Counted from the stretch's first letter, positions 37,798-52,900 are shown. The stretch is 64,000 nucleotides of DNA from Plantago ovata (GCA_028274465.1 CM051456.1:125628880-125692879); one strand, 5' to 3'. Numbers and translations are program-made. The notes: a model not told the origin generated them from the sequence alone.

Positions 37798-38305
37798 ACA
37801 TACACAAGATGTGTACACAATGATACCGTTCTTTTAAACCCTAAAATAAAACCCTAAATCAAGATGGATAATAGATACTAGCAAAGCCATCGTTCTATTA
37901 AACCCAAAAGAAATCCTAAAATAAGATATGGAGAATAGATATTAACAAAGTCATACCTGCATACTCAAAGTATATGTATGGTTTAGTATCATGCAGAATG
38001 CCATTTTTGTAAATTAAAGGAGGGAGAGCAGGGTTAATGAATATAATATACACATGAGCAATAACGTGCATTGTGTTACGCGATATATATCCCTAATTAA
38101 TCAATTCGATCGAACATATCATTATGCAAGAAGAAAACTTGTATTAGAATAGAAATTCTAAAATCACTAGACTATCTTACCCTTCACGACCAAGTTATAT
38201 TAGATATAAACAAAGGCCTAAACAAAAATAATAAATAAATAAACCTACGATATTTTTTGAATCAAAATATACCAATGAGATGAATTGTTACCTTAAAAAT
38301 GAAAT

Positions 38306-39433
38306 GGAGCTTTCTATTCTCAGGTCGGCAGATCGTGCCGACCTGAACATAGGTCTTCATTGGATGATTGACATGTGGCGCATAATTCAATCCAATCCAT
38401 CAATTTAGGTTCGAAGCCATTTTTATTGTAATTTTTTATACGATTGATTATAATATTGTTTTTTAATAATTAAAAATTCCCATAACATATAGGTTGACTA
38501 TAATGTCCTTCTAATATAATTGTTTTTTTTTAAAATTAAATACATATTTAACAAACGATTTGAGTTCATATAAAATCACATATATAACCCTTAATTATTA
38601 TTACTAATTAATTATCTATTAATCACATAACAAAATGCATAATCAAATAAACAAATCCATTGTTCAATTTGATTGAACACAATACAGCGTCGGTTGTATC
38701 GTCTTATAGTACTTGTGATTTTCAAAGAAATGGAATATATCATTATGGTCTACTTAAATTCTTGATCTAATTATGAGTGATTTTCTTAGCAATTTTATTT
38801 TGGAAATTCAAAACTCATAAACTTCATGTAAATTCCTGTAGGAGACCCCCAATTCTCAAGATGATGAACCCTAACTCTAATTCCATTAATTTATGGTTTT
38901 ATCCCTTACATTCATAAGTCATAACTTTAGTTTGGATAAATTGAAGCAAGAAATTAATCTCTTTTTTGCTATTTGAAGATGAAATCATACAATTTAAAGG
39001 CTTTTCTACAATTTAATGTTAACAATTGTGTGATTCAGTTCTGTCGGATTTGTCAAACCATTAAAAAGGATAATTAAGAGATGGAGGACAAGCTTGATAA
39101 AATTGTGAAGAAGACAAATTGAGCAAGAGAGATGAGATAGAACTTGTTGCTGACGATGAAGGAGGAGGAGGTACTATACAGGAGCCTCTTTTTTTTAGTT
39201 TATGTGTGAAAGTGTGATTTTTAGTTTGTGTTAATTTTGTAATTAATATAATAATGAATCTTAATTTAACATAACGGGGTTAGAATTGTACATTGTTATT
39301 TGTAATTAATAATATTCAAAATTATAGCAATGTTTTTTTAAAAAATAAGCATCGTACCAATGCCACATGACGATCATTTAATTTAATGGAGACCTATATT
39401 TAGGTTGGTTCGCAACCGAGAATAGAGAAGCCC
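38306..39433. mobile_element. Non-autonomous DNA transposon with long terminal inverted repeats (Mutator-like)
   Basis: The left end ggagctttctattctc and the right end, read inverted, gggcttctctattctc match, and similarity continues inward for about 70 bp (for example acataggtcttcatt against atataggtctccatt, and catgtggc in both arms). Long TIRs suggest a MULE. Flanks aaatgaaat and aaataaaaa are a poor 9-bp direct repeat. No transposase is encoded; the interior is AT-rich with one short Glu/Asp-coding patch near 39070-39180. Confidence 0.6.
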
Positions 39434-39626
39434 AAATAAAAATTATACATTAGGAAAAAAGAAAAGAGTTGACCTAGTCCACACAATCAAAACTGGCGGC
39501 CTAATTTATTCTCTCCATATTTATAACTTGACTATATTTTATTACTAAAATAAAAAAGTAAAAAAATAGCCGACTACTATTTAAATTAGGTTTTCCTTCA
39601 CCGCCTCTAAATATACTTGGCCCATC

Positions 39627-39633
39627 TATATAA
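39627..39633 (+). promoter_or_regulatory. TATA box of the PNRC-like gene
   Basis: TATATAA lies about 300 bp before the ATG at 39925. A CT-rich leader (ctctctctctatctctctg near 39750) lies between. Confidence 0.5.
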
Positions 39634-39924
39634 GCACACAGTTCCATTCACCAAAAAAAACAATTTCACAAACAGACAAAAAGAGTAGAAGGAAAAAGTC
39701 TCCCTCCCTATTGAGGAAGAGGAGTTCATACAAACCCTAAAATTTCATCTCTCTCTCTATCTCTCTGTCTTTTCTGGGTTTCTGTTTCCTTTGCCTTTTT
39801 TCTCTCTCATCTAATCTCACACAGTTGTACAATAATCATCATCAATTCATTATCACAATCTTAGATTCCCTTTCAGCAAGATTAATTTTACGAAGATTTT
39901 CAGATAGTTATAATAATAACAGTA

Positions 39925-40611
39925 ATGGCAACAGACGTTTTAAGACCGCAGGATCTCTTCGCCGATCGCCGATTCCGTCCACGACCGGGACCGTTCCACC
40001 GCCGGAGGAACCTCACCGTCACCGTCAATCGCAAGGCGGCTGAAATCAACAACACCAACAGCGACAGAAAGGTTTCTCCTAGATCTGATAGATCTGATAA
40101 CAACAACGGCAACAACGACAGAAGAGTCTCTCCTAGATCTGACAGGAGGAGATCTCCGGTAGCGAAGAAAACGAAGAGTAATAATAACAAGGATGACGTC
40201 AGCAGCGTTGGACTTGTCAACGGACGGGTGACGCTGTTGAAGAGAGGTGAGCCGTTGGATCTGGTCGCGATGAAGGTCAAAGGAGGCGGCGATCGTGATC
40301 GTAACCCTAATTCGATTTCTAATTTGAATTCGAATAAGGCTCAGGCAAATGGTGATGACGTGGAAGTTTGCGGATCGAAGAGGATCGGACCGGAGTCACC
40401 ATCTTTGATGGTGCCGAAGCAATTGCGATTGCGTATGTCCGCTCCTCCGCCTACCATGTTTGCTGGATCCGTGATCACGACGTCGCCGTCTCCTAGGGCC
40501 CTTCCGTTACCTTCGTTTTTCAACATGAAACAGCAGCAAGACAGCGACTCTGATCCTGATGTGGACGACTTTGCTACTAGGGACCTGAGGCGTATGCTAC
40601 GGTTGGAGTAG
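39925..40611 (+). CDS. PNRC-like basic/Pro-rich protein
   Basis: This single exon encodes 228 residues. The N-terminal part is Arg/Asn/Ser-rich with a repeated VSPRSDR motif (KVSPRSDRSD, RVSPRSDRRRSP). A middle segment reads VNGRVTLLKRGEPLDLVAMK. Near residues 187-199 is SPSPRALPLPSFF, then an acidic stretch, and the chain ends FATRDLRRMLRLE. The SPxxLPxPSFF motif with a terminal LRRML box matches plant proteins grouped with the proline-rich nuclear receptor coactivator (PNRC) domain. In animals the SPxxLPxP segment binds the EVH1 domain of the decapping factor DCP1; a similar job in plants is inference. The protein is otherwise low-complexity and probably disordered. Confidence 0.65.
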   Translation: MATDVLRPQDLFADRRFRPRPGPFHRRRNLTVTVNRKAAEINNTNSDRKVSPRSDRSDNNNGNNDRRVSPRSDRRRSPVAKKTKSNNNKDDVSSVGLVNGRVTLLKRGEPLDLVAMKVKGGGDRDRNPNSISNLNSNKAQANGDDVEVCGSKRIGPESPSLMVPKQLRLRMSAPPPTMFAGSVITTSPSPRALPLPSFFNMKQQQDSDSDPDVDDFATRDLRRMLRLE

Positions 40612-41399
40612 TACAGTTCTATCAAGTCACCGGTTGATCAATTTATTTCCTACAGTTTGCGTTTGTTTTTGTTTTTATGTATCTCTGATTATAGGCTTCT
40701 CCAATTCGAACCGGCCGCATATATTTTTTAAAAATGCGGCCGGGCGTGTTTCAGTTGCTTAGGGAAGGGGATGTGGAGTGAAAGGTTTGGCCATTGCAGG
40801 GTGGTTTTAATTTATGGTTTTCAATTTCGAATGTAATATTACTAGTCTATGAAGGTAAGGAGTATGGGGGTTGTTTAATTTATCTATGTTTGGGGAGTTG
40901 GTTGTTTTGAGAGGGAGTATTTATGTTGGGTCAGATGAGGTTGTATTGGTGGGTTAATTGTAAATGCATCAATGTAAGTTCCTCAAGTATTATGAATAAA
41001 TGTGTTATTATTTAGTTAGTAAATTCTCTCATGTTCATATCCTTTTCCTCTTCTGTTATTGTGTATGTGTTGTTTTGGAATTCTTGATTCTGTGTTGAGC
41101 ACTTGGCTTGTTTATGATTATGATCATGGTATATGGTATGAGCTCCCATATCAGCTGAGGTTGGCTAAACCTCTGTGGCTGTGCTGTGGGTGAATATAGG
41201 GTTAAGTGACTGCATGATAGGGCCATGGGTGTACAAGGGACTTGAGATGAGCAGGTGATTATCGGGAAGGAGGTTACTAGTTTTTGGACCAGATAATGGA
41301 GAAGAGAACATCAGCAGAAGACTAGTATTTAAGTCACAACTCCAACAAGTTCCTAATGGTTGATGCCTTTGCCATATAATGGAGTTCTCTTGGACTCTC

Positions 41400-41453
41400 G
41401 TGCTACTGCTCATCTTTCTTACAGCCGTGCTACTGCTCATCTTTCTTACAGCC
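41400..41453. repeat. 27-bp perfect tandem duplication
   Basis: Unit gtgctactgctcatctttct(tacagcc) occurs at 41400 and 41427 without a mismatch. Confidence 0.95.
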
Positions 41454-41829
41454 GACGAGGCTATTAGAAGGGGGTTCGTTTCCTTTTCACTATCTCCGGA
41501 CTAAATTGGATTTTGTATTGAGCTGATAGCCTATGAGGGGCGGTATCTCTCTCAGTGGGCTTTTTAACAGGTTCGTCACTAGTGTCATCTGAACCTGATT
41601 AATGTCAATCCCAAAATTGTTCCATTCAACTCTTCTGTACAAATTCTTGAATGTGAACACTGATTTCCGATGATTCTTACAATAAACTCCTTGACACGGC
41701 GTTGGAGCTGGGTTTGGTTGTGCAAGCATCAAGTCCTCGTGACACCTCCAACAAACACAAGCAAAGATGTGCAACACTTGTGATTCACTTGTTCTCTCAT
41801 GGAACAAGTGAGTCATAAGAATTGCACAT

Positions 41830-42013
41830 CCCTTCAATAGTGATCCGGATGCCCTTCAATAGTGATCCGGATGCTGGTACGTTACATGCTCGCTCTTTTG
41901 ATTTTGTGTACAGCACGGAGCTTCTTTTTCGAGTATTGAATTCAACGCATGGACCGTTTGATTCGGTGTACAACCCGGACTTAATTTTACCGAGTATAGA
42001 ATTCAACGTGTGA
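41830..42013. repeat. Perfect 22-bp tandem repeat followed by ~60-bp degenerate direct repeat
   Basis: cccttcaatagtgatccgga(tg) occurs at 41830 and 41852. Then tttgatt-tgtgtacagcac...cgagtattgaattcaacgc (from about 41896) recurs as tttgattcggtgtacaaccc...gagtatagaattcaacgt (from 41957). Confidence 0.85.
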
Positions 42014-42729
42014 CCGGAATGAAGCTAATGGAAGATCTGACCTGACCTGTCTTCAGGTATACAATACTCTTAAACTCAAGATTTGTTTTAACTTTTAACC
42101 CAGGTTGGTTGGTAAATCACTAGCATCCCCACTAACGCACCTTCAAGGAATGCGACTTGATGATCCAAAGTAATGCTTAAAACGGTAATTACCACTTAAT
42201 ACGTTCAAGGACCAAGTTGCCCATTTATTTCAGTATAAATCCGATAAAAAGATATTCTCAAGTTCATTGTGCCCGATTTGAAGCAATTTTAGAATGAATG
42301 TACATCGAGAAAGTTTAACGTGAATAATATACATTAGTACCAATAAATCATACTCTCTAGCCAAAGGTAGGTAGTTGGGTCCTTATTTAATGGGAACTTG
42401 GACCATTAAGTTTGTGGGTGAGGCAAACACCCATTATCTAATGATAATATTTCTAAAATCTGATAAACTTTGAGTGTACTTATTTATCATTATAGTTATG
42501 TTGAATTTGTTGATAAACGTTACACTCCTTAACTACCTTTAAAAGGTTGAGAGAATCTTGTGATACTATTATGGGCAATGATGCTATTAATGCTGTTTCC
42601 CATTCCTCACAAAGTGACAGATTACAATTATTGTCCTAGAGCACAAGATATTTTTGAAGCAGAAAAAGCTAATTGCTTTTAAGTGATTAGCAGTCCTGCT
42701 TTGGCTTTCTGTGTGCCACTTTCTTCAGT

Positions 42730-42736
42730 TATAAAA
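42730..42736 (+). promoter_or_regulatory. TATA box of THIC
   Basis: TATAAAA lies about 30-40 bp before a CT-rich leader. The leader exon ends at 42836 (tttcag then GT), and a 5'-UTR intron runs from 42837 to 43477. Confidence 0.6.
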
Positions 42737-43446
42737 CCCCACTACTTGTAGAAAAAAAATCTCAATCACCCCTTTCATTTTGCTTCATTCACTCTCTCAC
42801 CCGATAAGATTTCTTCTTCAATTGCTGCTGTTTCAGGTTCTTGCTTCTTCTTTTCTTGAACTTTATTAAGTTTCAGTTTGATTTCATTCGTTTTCCTTGT
42901 TTCTTGAATGTGAATTTTGTCTTTAAGCCTGCTATGTTCTTGGTAATTGCTTAGACATGAGATCTTTTAGAATGTACTAATTCATTTCAAGAAATTCTGA
43001 ATTCTGTTGATGCATTCTATGATTAGAACATATGCCCTTTGTCTTATAGCCCCATCCTGTAAAGCTGCAAGAATCAACAAGGTATCCATATAAGTGATTC
43101 TATTAGGTTAATTTTTGTCCATCACAAGGAATAATTTGTTGTGTAAACATGATTTTGAGTGCTTGATCAGTTTATGCCCTGTTGTTAGCTACCAAAACAC
43201 ATGTAGATTTGTGTTCATTTGAATGGTTTTGAGCCTCAAAATGTGATCTTTGTCATCAGATTGCATATCTTGTAGGCAAGGGTTTGAAAAATTGAATAGG
43301 ATACAATTATGTTTACTGATCTTTCCTGTCCTGTCACAGGCAAGAAACATTTGATTTCTCTACATGTTTATAGACATCAAGGAGTAACAAAGTATCTGTG
43401 TTTATCCTAACTGCATTTCATGTAATTTTGTTGTGTCTTGAGCTAA

Positions 43447-46158
<2,712 letters not shown>

Positions 46159-46161
46159 AAG

Positions 46162-46276
46162 GTGAGACCAGATTATACTCTTGCAATTAAATGTTTTTAC
46201 CACCTTGTGCAAGTATCAACTGATAACATATGGCCGGCCAGTGTATCAATAACCCCAAAACCGTAATTCTGTGCAG
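46162..46276 (+). other. THIC 3'-UTR intron next to the stop codon
   Basis: GT at 46162 (aaaag then gtgaga) lies three bases after the TAA, and AG at 46276 (ttctgtgcag) closes a 115-nt intron. Plant THIC genes are known to have an intron just after the stop. Confidence 0.6.
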
Positions 46277-46498
46277 GACCATGTTTCTCGGGTGTTGTTG
46301 TTTCTTTAGCGTTGCTTTTGTATTCTCTGTTCTCCCCTGACTATTTTTCTTGTTGGCTTTATCTCATTGACGACAGGTCTTTCTGCTGGGCTGATGAACA
46401 ACGCATGACAAACTCAGAGATAGTGTTTGAAACCTGAAAGCTACAAGTGCCTAAATGACCAAGTTGAGGTTATTATACAAACCTTTTCTCCAAGCTAT

Positions 46499-46506
46499 GG
46501 TAAGTG
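46499..46506 (+). promoter_or_regulatory. Candidate TPP-controlled 5' splice site of THIC
   Basis: gctatg then gtaagtga is a near-perfect donor about 195 nt before the aptamer, the spacing expected for the plant mechanism. When TPP is scarce, the aptamer masks this site and RNA is cut and polyadenylated in between (an AATAAAATAAA stretch lies near 46549). When TPP binds, splicing removes that site and a long unstable 3' UTR results. A possible acceptor is at about 46999 (cccatgcag). Confidence 0.5.
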
Positions 46507-46693
46507 AACATGAAATAAGTAGCCTTCACTAAGAAAAAAGCAAAAAAATAAAATAAATTAGAATCCAGTTTGTTATGCAACTCCAGTGAAACTCCGTTGT
46601 TCTTAATGTTTCTAGTAAATCTATGAAAGACTTTCATCATCGTATTTCTCATTTATATGTGTTCGTTTGTTTACACGTTGATTGATGAAAAAC

Positions 46694-46793
46694 GCACCAG
46701 GGGTGTCTGTATCTGCTCTCCTCGATGGGAGCAGGTCAGGCTGAGAAAGTCCCTTTGAACCTGAACAGGACAATGCCTGCGTAGGGAGTGTGC
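46694..46793 (+). ncRNA. TPP riboswitch aptamer in the THIC 3' UTR
   Basis: The aptamer opens with gcaccaggggtgtc, carries a long P3 hairpin (ctgctctcctcgatgggagcag region), then the conserved pyrimidine-binding CTGAGA (46741), the pyrophosphate-sensing half cctttgaacctgaacagg and aatgcctgcgtaggga, and closes with gtgtgc. This matches the plant THIC consensus almost base for base. Confidence 0.97.
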
Positions 46794-46799
46794 TTGTTT

Positions 46800-49060
46800 C
46801 TTTTTGTGCTTGCACAGGGCTAGAGATTGATTGATTCAATTCATCCATGGTCTGGACAATCTGCTATACGTACATGATCCGGTGGATTTGGTTTATACAC
46901 GGAATTATGCTATTTCATCTCTGACTCTCTGTGGGAAGTAATAGTATTCCCATTCATTCGCATAGATAGATGTAGTTAAAAACATTTTCCCATGCAGGGC
47001 AAGGTGTAGCACAGTAGCAGGCATTCAAAGTTGTGGGAAAATTATAGATAGGTACGCCTACGGTATCCAAACTAACAAACTAATAGGACCATGACATCAG
47101 CTCCAGGCGGGGTAATGTGGTGCCAGCCAGCGCGCCCACTTATTTAACTGTGCCTGCCTTTGTACCATGTTATCGATCACTTAAACCCTGCTCGACTTGC
47201 TATCTGTATTCATCAAGTCACAGTAAAATAAGTTGGTAAATTTGGCAGAAGTATATAATCTCCTCCCGGTAACTGTGAGGATGCGATGAAATCCTCTGCA
47301 GAACAGAACAGAGAAGCAGTTACCGTAAAAAAGCCAACTTACTGGAAAACTTGGTTCTGGAAATAGGACAAGAAAGAAATAAACAGATCATCAGCTGGGA
47401 AAAACCAGAAAAAATACACTCATACACACACTTTTCATAGTCATGTCTTCATTTCGAGTCTGGATCTGCACATTCGGATGATATTACACCGAGAACAATG
47501 TGTGTTACACGGTCTAATTGCTAAAGTCGTGCAAATTCTCCAAATACGCCTAACACTTAAAACACGGGGGTGGTGAGGCTTTTACATTTGGTTTTCAAAT
47601 CATCCAAACGGGTCTCATAAGTAACATAAGAGAATGTGGTTCATACTTCATAGCATAAGATAAGAGCACACTTTGTTGATTTTTCTTTTGTTCCTTTTAA
47701 TCTCATATAAATATTTTCACAATATAACTTTGTAAATTATGTTCTCGATATCATTTTGGAGTAATAATACGAAACAAAGAAAATGGAAAACTTAATGATT
47801 GATTTAGGGAGTAATTGCCGAGTTTGTAGATATCTGAATGAAACTTGCCCTTCTCATTCCTTTTGCCAGTCTGATCGCTACTGTGATATTTTAGCCTTTG
47901 TCAGTTTGTTGTACTATGTGCTTGGCTTGTGCACTTTTTTTGGAATACAAATTTCACTTCTCCTCTAAAGAATAAATTTCAGTGGCCCACCCAGATTTGG
48001 GCAATTTTTTTTAAGCTGTCTTATTATCGTGCGGGCGTAAATAATTTTAAGGTACTAAACTACTAATCCATTGACCATCACCAGTTACCACATTTGAATA
48101 CAAATCGGAGTGTTGAGTTTGAACGTAAATTGATACTCCCTCCTCCGTTAATCGATGGTCAAACAGATAAAAGAAAAATCAACGAATCACTTGCGGTCGG
48201 ATAGATTAGCTATGTCACACGAACAAATTATTTATAACAATTTAACCATTAATCGATTAAAATACACAGCTTGTAACGATCCAACCTTCTGGACATACTT
48301 GAGAATACTCCATATCCATTTAAATTTATAATTTGTATGATATTGTACGTTTTGAATCGAAATTGACTGATTTATTTTTTAAACATATAATAACTAGTTA
48401 TTATAACCCCGTGTATTATTTCTCAATGATTTGAATGAAAAATATCTTTTGTTCGTCAACACATGGACAAATTTTCTCTCCTCTGTTTATAGACTTGAAC
48501 ACCGCAAATATCCGATACTTGAATGAGATTCCCACTTAAACTTGTTCACAGATCAAGTGAACTGATAAACAGGAAGCAACAGCATTTTCAGTAGATTTTC
48601 ATCGCATCTGAAATGAAACAATTGTCCTGGAGAATCTTCGGAGAAAGAATATATGATGTTTCGCAGAATATATGCAAAAACAGGAGCCCCGTTTCACAAC
48701 GAAAACCTAAGAATTTACAAAAACAAGCGCGATATTCATAAATTCTCCATTACATTCATATGAACACGCGTCATTTTCACAACAGAAGCCTCAATACTTG
48801 CTTCTTCTTTACACGATATATACATACTAGTCACGCAGACCGTTCCTTCAATGGCAGAACCAAGATCAGGTTTTCCAAGTTGTATGTAAGAAGCAAAGTT
48901 CCCCATGATTTTTGGCAAAAAAATATATACACAAGCAAGTGAATCAACATCAAGAAAGCAGGCTTAACCAGAAATAAAAGAAAAAAAACACACACACACA
49001 CTTTATTTAAAGGAACAGAACATATACAAACACAATCTTTGACACAGGTAAACCTCTATA
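46800..49060. other. Intergenic region between THIC and the RING gene
   Basis: Its left part is probably the long THIC 3' UTR and its right part the RING gene 3' end. No gene was recognised between. Confidence 0.5.
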
Positions 49061-49221
49061 AGCATTATGAGGTTGCACTCACAAAATGCCATCTTAACTG
49101 TCTGAACTCATGACAAAAGTTCATCCAAAACCCACAATTTATTGTCAATTTGTTCGACAAATCATTATTATGACACCTTATCTTTGTATACTTTAAAAGA
49201 AAATAAAAAAAGAAAAAGGAC

Positions 49222-49395
49222 CGGGCATAACGTACACAAACACGTTGCTGGATAGGGCACCTACAAGACCAGCATTCCATTCCTCGTTTCTCATGGAGCT
49301 CGTTTTGAGCGGGCATAACGTACACAAACACGTCGCTGGATTGGGCTCCTACAAGAAGGGCACTCCTTCATTCCCTGTTTCTCATGGAGCTCGTT
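49222..49395. repeat. 88-bp tandem duplication of the RING gene 3' end
   Basis: Copy 1 (49222-49304) and copy 2 (49310-49395) share gggcataacgtacacaaaca, ctcatggagctcgtt and most bases between, with a 3-nt indel and several changes. Copy 2 now codes the end of the ligase; copy 1 encodes the same region (NELHEKRGMECWSCRCPIQQ) and is left downstream of the stop. Confidence 0.9.
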
Positions 49396-52300
49396 GCACA
49401 TCGTGCATACCACTTGGTGGGCACAAGGGAGAAAAACAACAGACATCTCCTCGGACAGGCACATTACACACTCCCTTTCGCGTTTTACACCTCCATTCCC
49501 AGATATCACCATTTTGGAGATGTAATCTTTGAGCTGGGGTGTATTTCGGACTTCACTGACCTTACTGGCATAGCTCCCGTCTATACCTCGTTTAAGAGCA
49601 GCTATCTTTGACGAGTCTGATTTCAGCCTCAGCCGAGAAATCTCCTTTTCAAGTCGCGTGATATCATCTTTATACTTCTGTAGATTGTTTTCTGCTTTAA
49701 GTTTGCTTGAATTTTCCTTTGATTTGGTGGTGATTTCAATTTGTTCTCTTTCCTTTCTAAATGAAGCCGCCTGTGTAACTAACTCTTCCTTGGATTTCGT
49801 TTCTTGATTCAGCCTGGCCTGTGATTCGGAAACATGAACACCAGATCAGTCATCAAGAAAAGAGCACTTTGCGCAGATCTTTGAAACCGAAGTTTCACAA
49901 ATATGCAAATTGCAATTTAGAGATGAAGAGTAAGCACAAGTGCACAAAATTCCAAAATTGTGTTATTTTAGTATTTTATTAACGAAGATACCCTTATTGT
50001 AAGTGCAGTTAAGCTCAACCTTCCAAATTTTCAAAAAGAACAGGTCAGCACCAAAAATTAAGTGTAGGGTCTCCAAAACACGCAAAACTCTATGCAACAA
50101 ACTGAACACCGGGAGATCTGGAGCAGTTTACATGTAGCACTATTAACTCATGCATTTTCCCGGAGCCTATAGAAGCAACACAGCTACTTCAATTACCAAG
50201 CAGCTACCATCTTGGGTGAAAGTTTTAAAGATTACGATTTCACGTTATTATTCGAAAACCCTCTATGTCCTTGCTTCAAGAATTCCAAGAGTTCAAGATA
50301 ATCAACAATATCTGCATCAGTAATTCTACATTTAATATGGCAAACCTACGGACAAATGCTGGCAAAAGCATATATGATGTTATGTCTGTTAAGGTAAATG
50401 AAAGGTTCTCCTACCTGAAAAGATCTTATTGTTAAAAGAACTTTGATTTTTTTTATTCCTAAACAGGAATTCCCAATTCAAAAGTGACAGCAGACACCAA
50501 TATGCGATGCATTAACACAGATAAAGATTAGGACTATGCTACATTCGCAAAAAATATGTGGATTTCCACAACAAAATATCTGCTCAATCTGCCAATATAC
50601 TACCAAAAACTGTAGAGATTTACAATTGCATACCTCATATCGTTCTTCTTAATCAAACATGTGCATAATTTTTGTAAGGTCGTCATTCCAGACACACGAT
50701 ATCATATAGATCAGGACCAACCTCAGACGTCCAACAGAAATATATATTGATATTAATCAAAATGCAAGACTTGATTAAGATTCCCAGAAGCTAAACATAC
50801 CTCAGCCTGATCATGTACATCTTTAGCCTGCTGTAGTTCCCGGTGGAGCTGTGTTAACTTATTTTTTTCAGCCACAAGCTCCTCTTGTAAAGCATTCTTC
50901 TGCTTCTCCCACGACTGAAACTTCATTAGTGTCTTCTTCTCCCTCTTAAATACCTCCTGACAGTTTGCAGCTGACTCGACAGCATGTAATTTCGCAGCCT
51001 CCATTTCTCGTCTTAATGCAGAATTTTCAAACTCCAGCCTCCGAACAGTAGTATTAGCTCGCTCTACCTGACCACTAGCCTTGCCCAAGGCGGTTTCCAT
51101 CTCCGAGAGTTTCTTGATTGTACCATCTTCTAGGATTTGTTTTTCTTTCTTCAACCGCTCCACTTCAACCTTCTCGAGCCTAAGTGTCTTGAGTTCAGCT
51201 TTGTCCTTGCTCAGCCTACGTGCGGCTTGCATGACTTTTTGATTCGCCCATTCAGTCCATTCCTGGAGCTGATTTTGCAATTGCCTTACTCTTGGGGCCA
51301 GCTTCACGATCATCTCATCCTTTTTGTCTTGAGGAACCCACTGCCCATGGGATGACCTGTTGTTTGGAAGATTGACAAAGCTACAATTGGCTGACTCGTC
51401 ATTATAGCTTACAGGAGTTGGATTGGGGATGCTTTTGGCAGGAAACGAGAGAGAAAGCTCTGTATCAGCAACAGGTAACGATGGTAAGTTGTTGGCTGGA
51501 AATGAGGAATTTCCATTCGGCTCCAAACCAAAAGTTGGGACAGAAGAGAATCCACTGATTGTTGGAGGATTACAGTTCAAATTATCTTGAGGCAAGTCAA
51601 ATGCACCCACTTTGTTGCTAATCTTGAAAGTCATGTTCTTAGAGTTTATGCCCGTGGCATCTGCTACGCCCTTGAGTTTCTTATCCAATGCAGAACTAAC
51701 GAGTTTTCCAGATCTAGAAGTGCCTTTGGAACCATAAGAACGGTAACTTTTATCAAAGTGGAGTGCTTTTTGACGTAATATGTATTCTCGCCTCGTAATC
51801 CCATGGACTTTTCTACTCACCACAAATTTCTCCTGTGAAACTGTGGTCTGGGATACTTTTGAGGCACTAAAGGGTTTTATATTAACAGCGGACATAGAGT
51901 TTGGATGGTCTTTCTCCTGAAAAAGCCCATTTTGAAGAGAAGTACCTTTAGGATTCAAATTCGGACCATCTGTGAAACTAGGTGCCTCTGATGGATGGTT
52001 GTGAGCACAAGCAACTGATGCATTTGATTTACAAGGAACAAAAGCACTCGAACCAGAATTTTTAGGCTCCACTATCAATTGGGGTTGCACGGAAATGGAT
52101 GGATTCCCACTTGAACTAACTTCCCCAATGAAACTACCGGAAGGATCACTATCCATGGCACAAGCATGTGACACATTCATATCACATATTAACAAACACC
52201 ACATTGCATCACCTGTGCTGAAGAAAGGCCTGACTTCTCGTAGTAGGCAAACCAACTCAGCTAATATATACTTTTCCATCTGTTGCAAATTCTCAAAACA

Positions 52301-52900
52301 GTGCTCCCTTGATGGATCAACATCTTGGCCGGCCCTAAGACAAGCAAGAGTGTTGTCCACTATATTCGAAACAGTATCTTTACATCCGTACCAAAGACCA
52401 GACCTCAAAATCGCCTTGGTGGCAACCTCTTCACTGTAGCCACTAGCGATAATTTTTTTAATTGCACTCCTGAAAATTGTATCCAAATTACTCAAAACAA
52501 GTTCCTCTAGCTGTGATTCCGTGAGATCACTCCAATCAGCATCAGAAAAATCCCCCGATGATACCTCAATCGCTTCTTTGGGCAGGCTCGTCCCTACCTC
52601 GGAAGATCCAACTGGGTACGACAAACCAAGGTCCAGCTTTAAGGCCTCGGAATTACTTTGGCTAGCACAACACATATCACACTCACTCATCTGGCCATGA
52701 TTCGGGACAATCTCAAACTTTTCCGCTGAGAATTCAAAGCTAGTGCATTCATTCGAAGGTAAAGGTATAATTTTATTTGGATCAACCAACGGTGGATCAG
52801 CCCGGAATTTCCTCTTGTTCCTACTTCCTTTTTCTTGAACCATCAAAGCCGGCATTTGACAGGAAGTACTGCTACACGCCTTCGCCACCATCGATGTCAT
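49291..52900 (-). CDS. RING-type E3 ubiquitin ligase, RF298/RF4-like
   Basis: Two coding exons (52900-50801 and 49818-49291) join in phase to 875 residues. The protein begins MTSMVAKACSSTSCQMP; the frame is open further upstream but without an ATG. An N-terminal conserved domain (WSDLTESQLEELVLSNLDTI, ASGYSEEVATKAILRSGLWY, GDAMWCLLICDMNVSHACAM) is typical of RF298/RF4 and MIP1-like ligases. The middle is low in complexity. From about residue 540 a long coiled coil runs to the end of exon 1 and into exon 2. The C-terminal C3HC4 RING reads CVMCLSEEMSVVFLPCAHQV, then CTMC and CPSC. After VRYARS the protein ends KRAP because of an 88-bp tandem duplication; family members normally stop right after ARS. 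Confidence 0.92.

Larger units (their letters stand above)
40612..42725. other. Intergenic region between PNRC-like gene and THIC
   Basis: No supportable gene. It holds short tandem repeats listed separately. A small palindrome (cggccgcatatatttttt...atgcggccgggc) at 40712-40746 lies in the likely 3' UTR of the PNRC-like gene and could form a hairpin. Confidence 0.5.

Noticed and set aside
39825-40043. Upstream overlapping frame before the PNRC-like start
   Set aside because: It begins with TTG, not ATG, so it is not a real upstream ORF.
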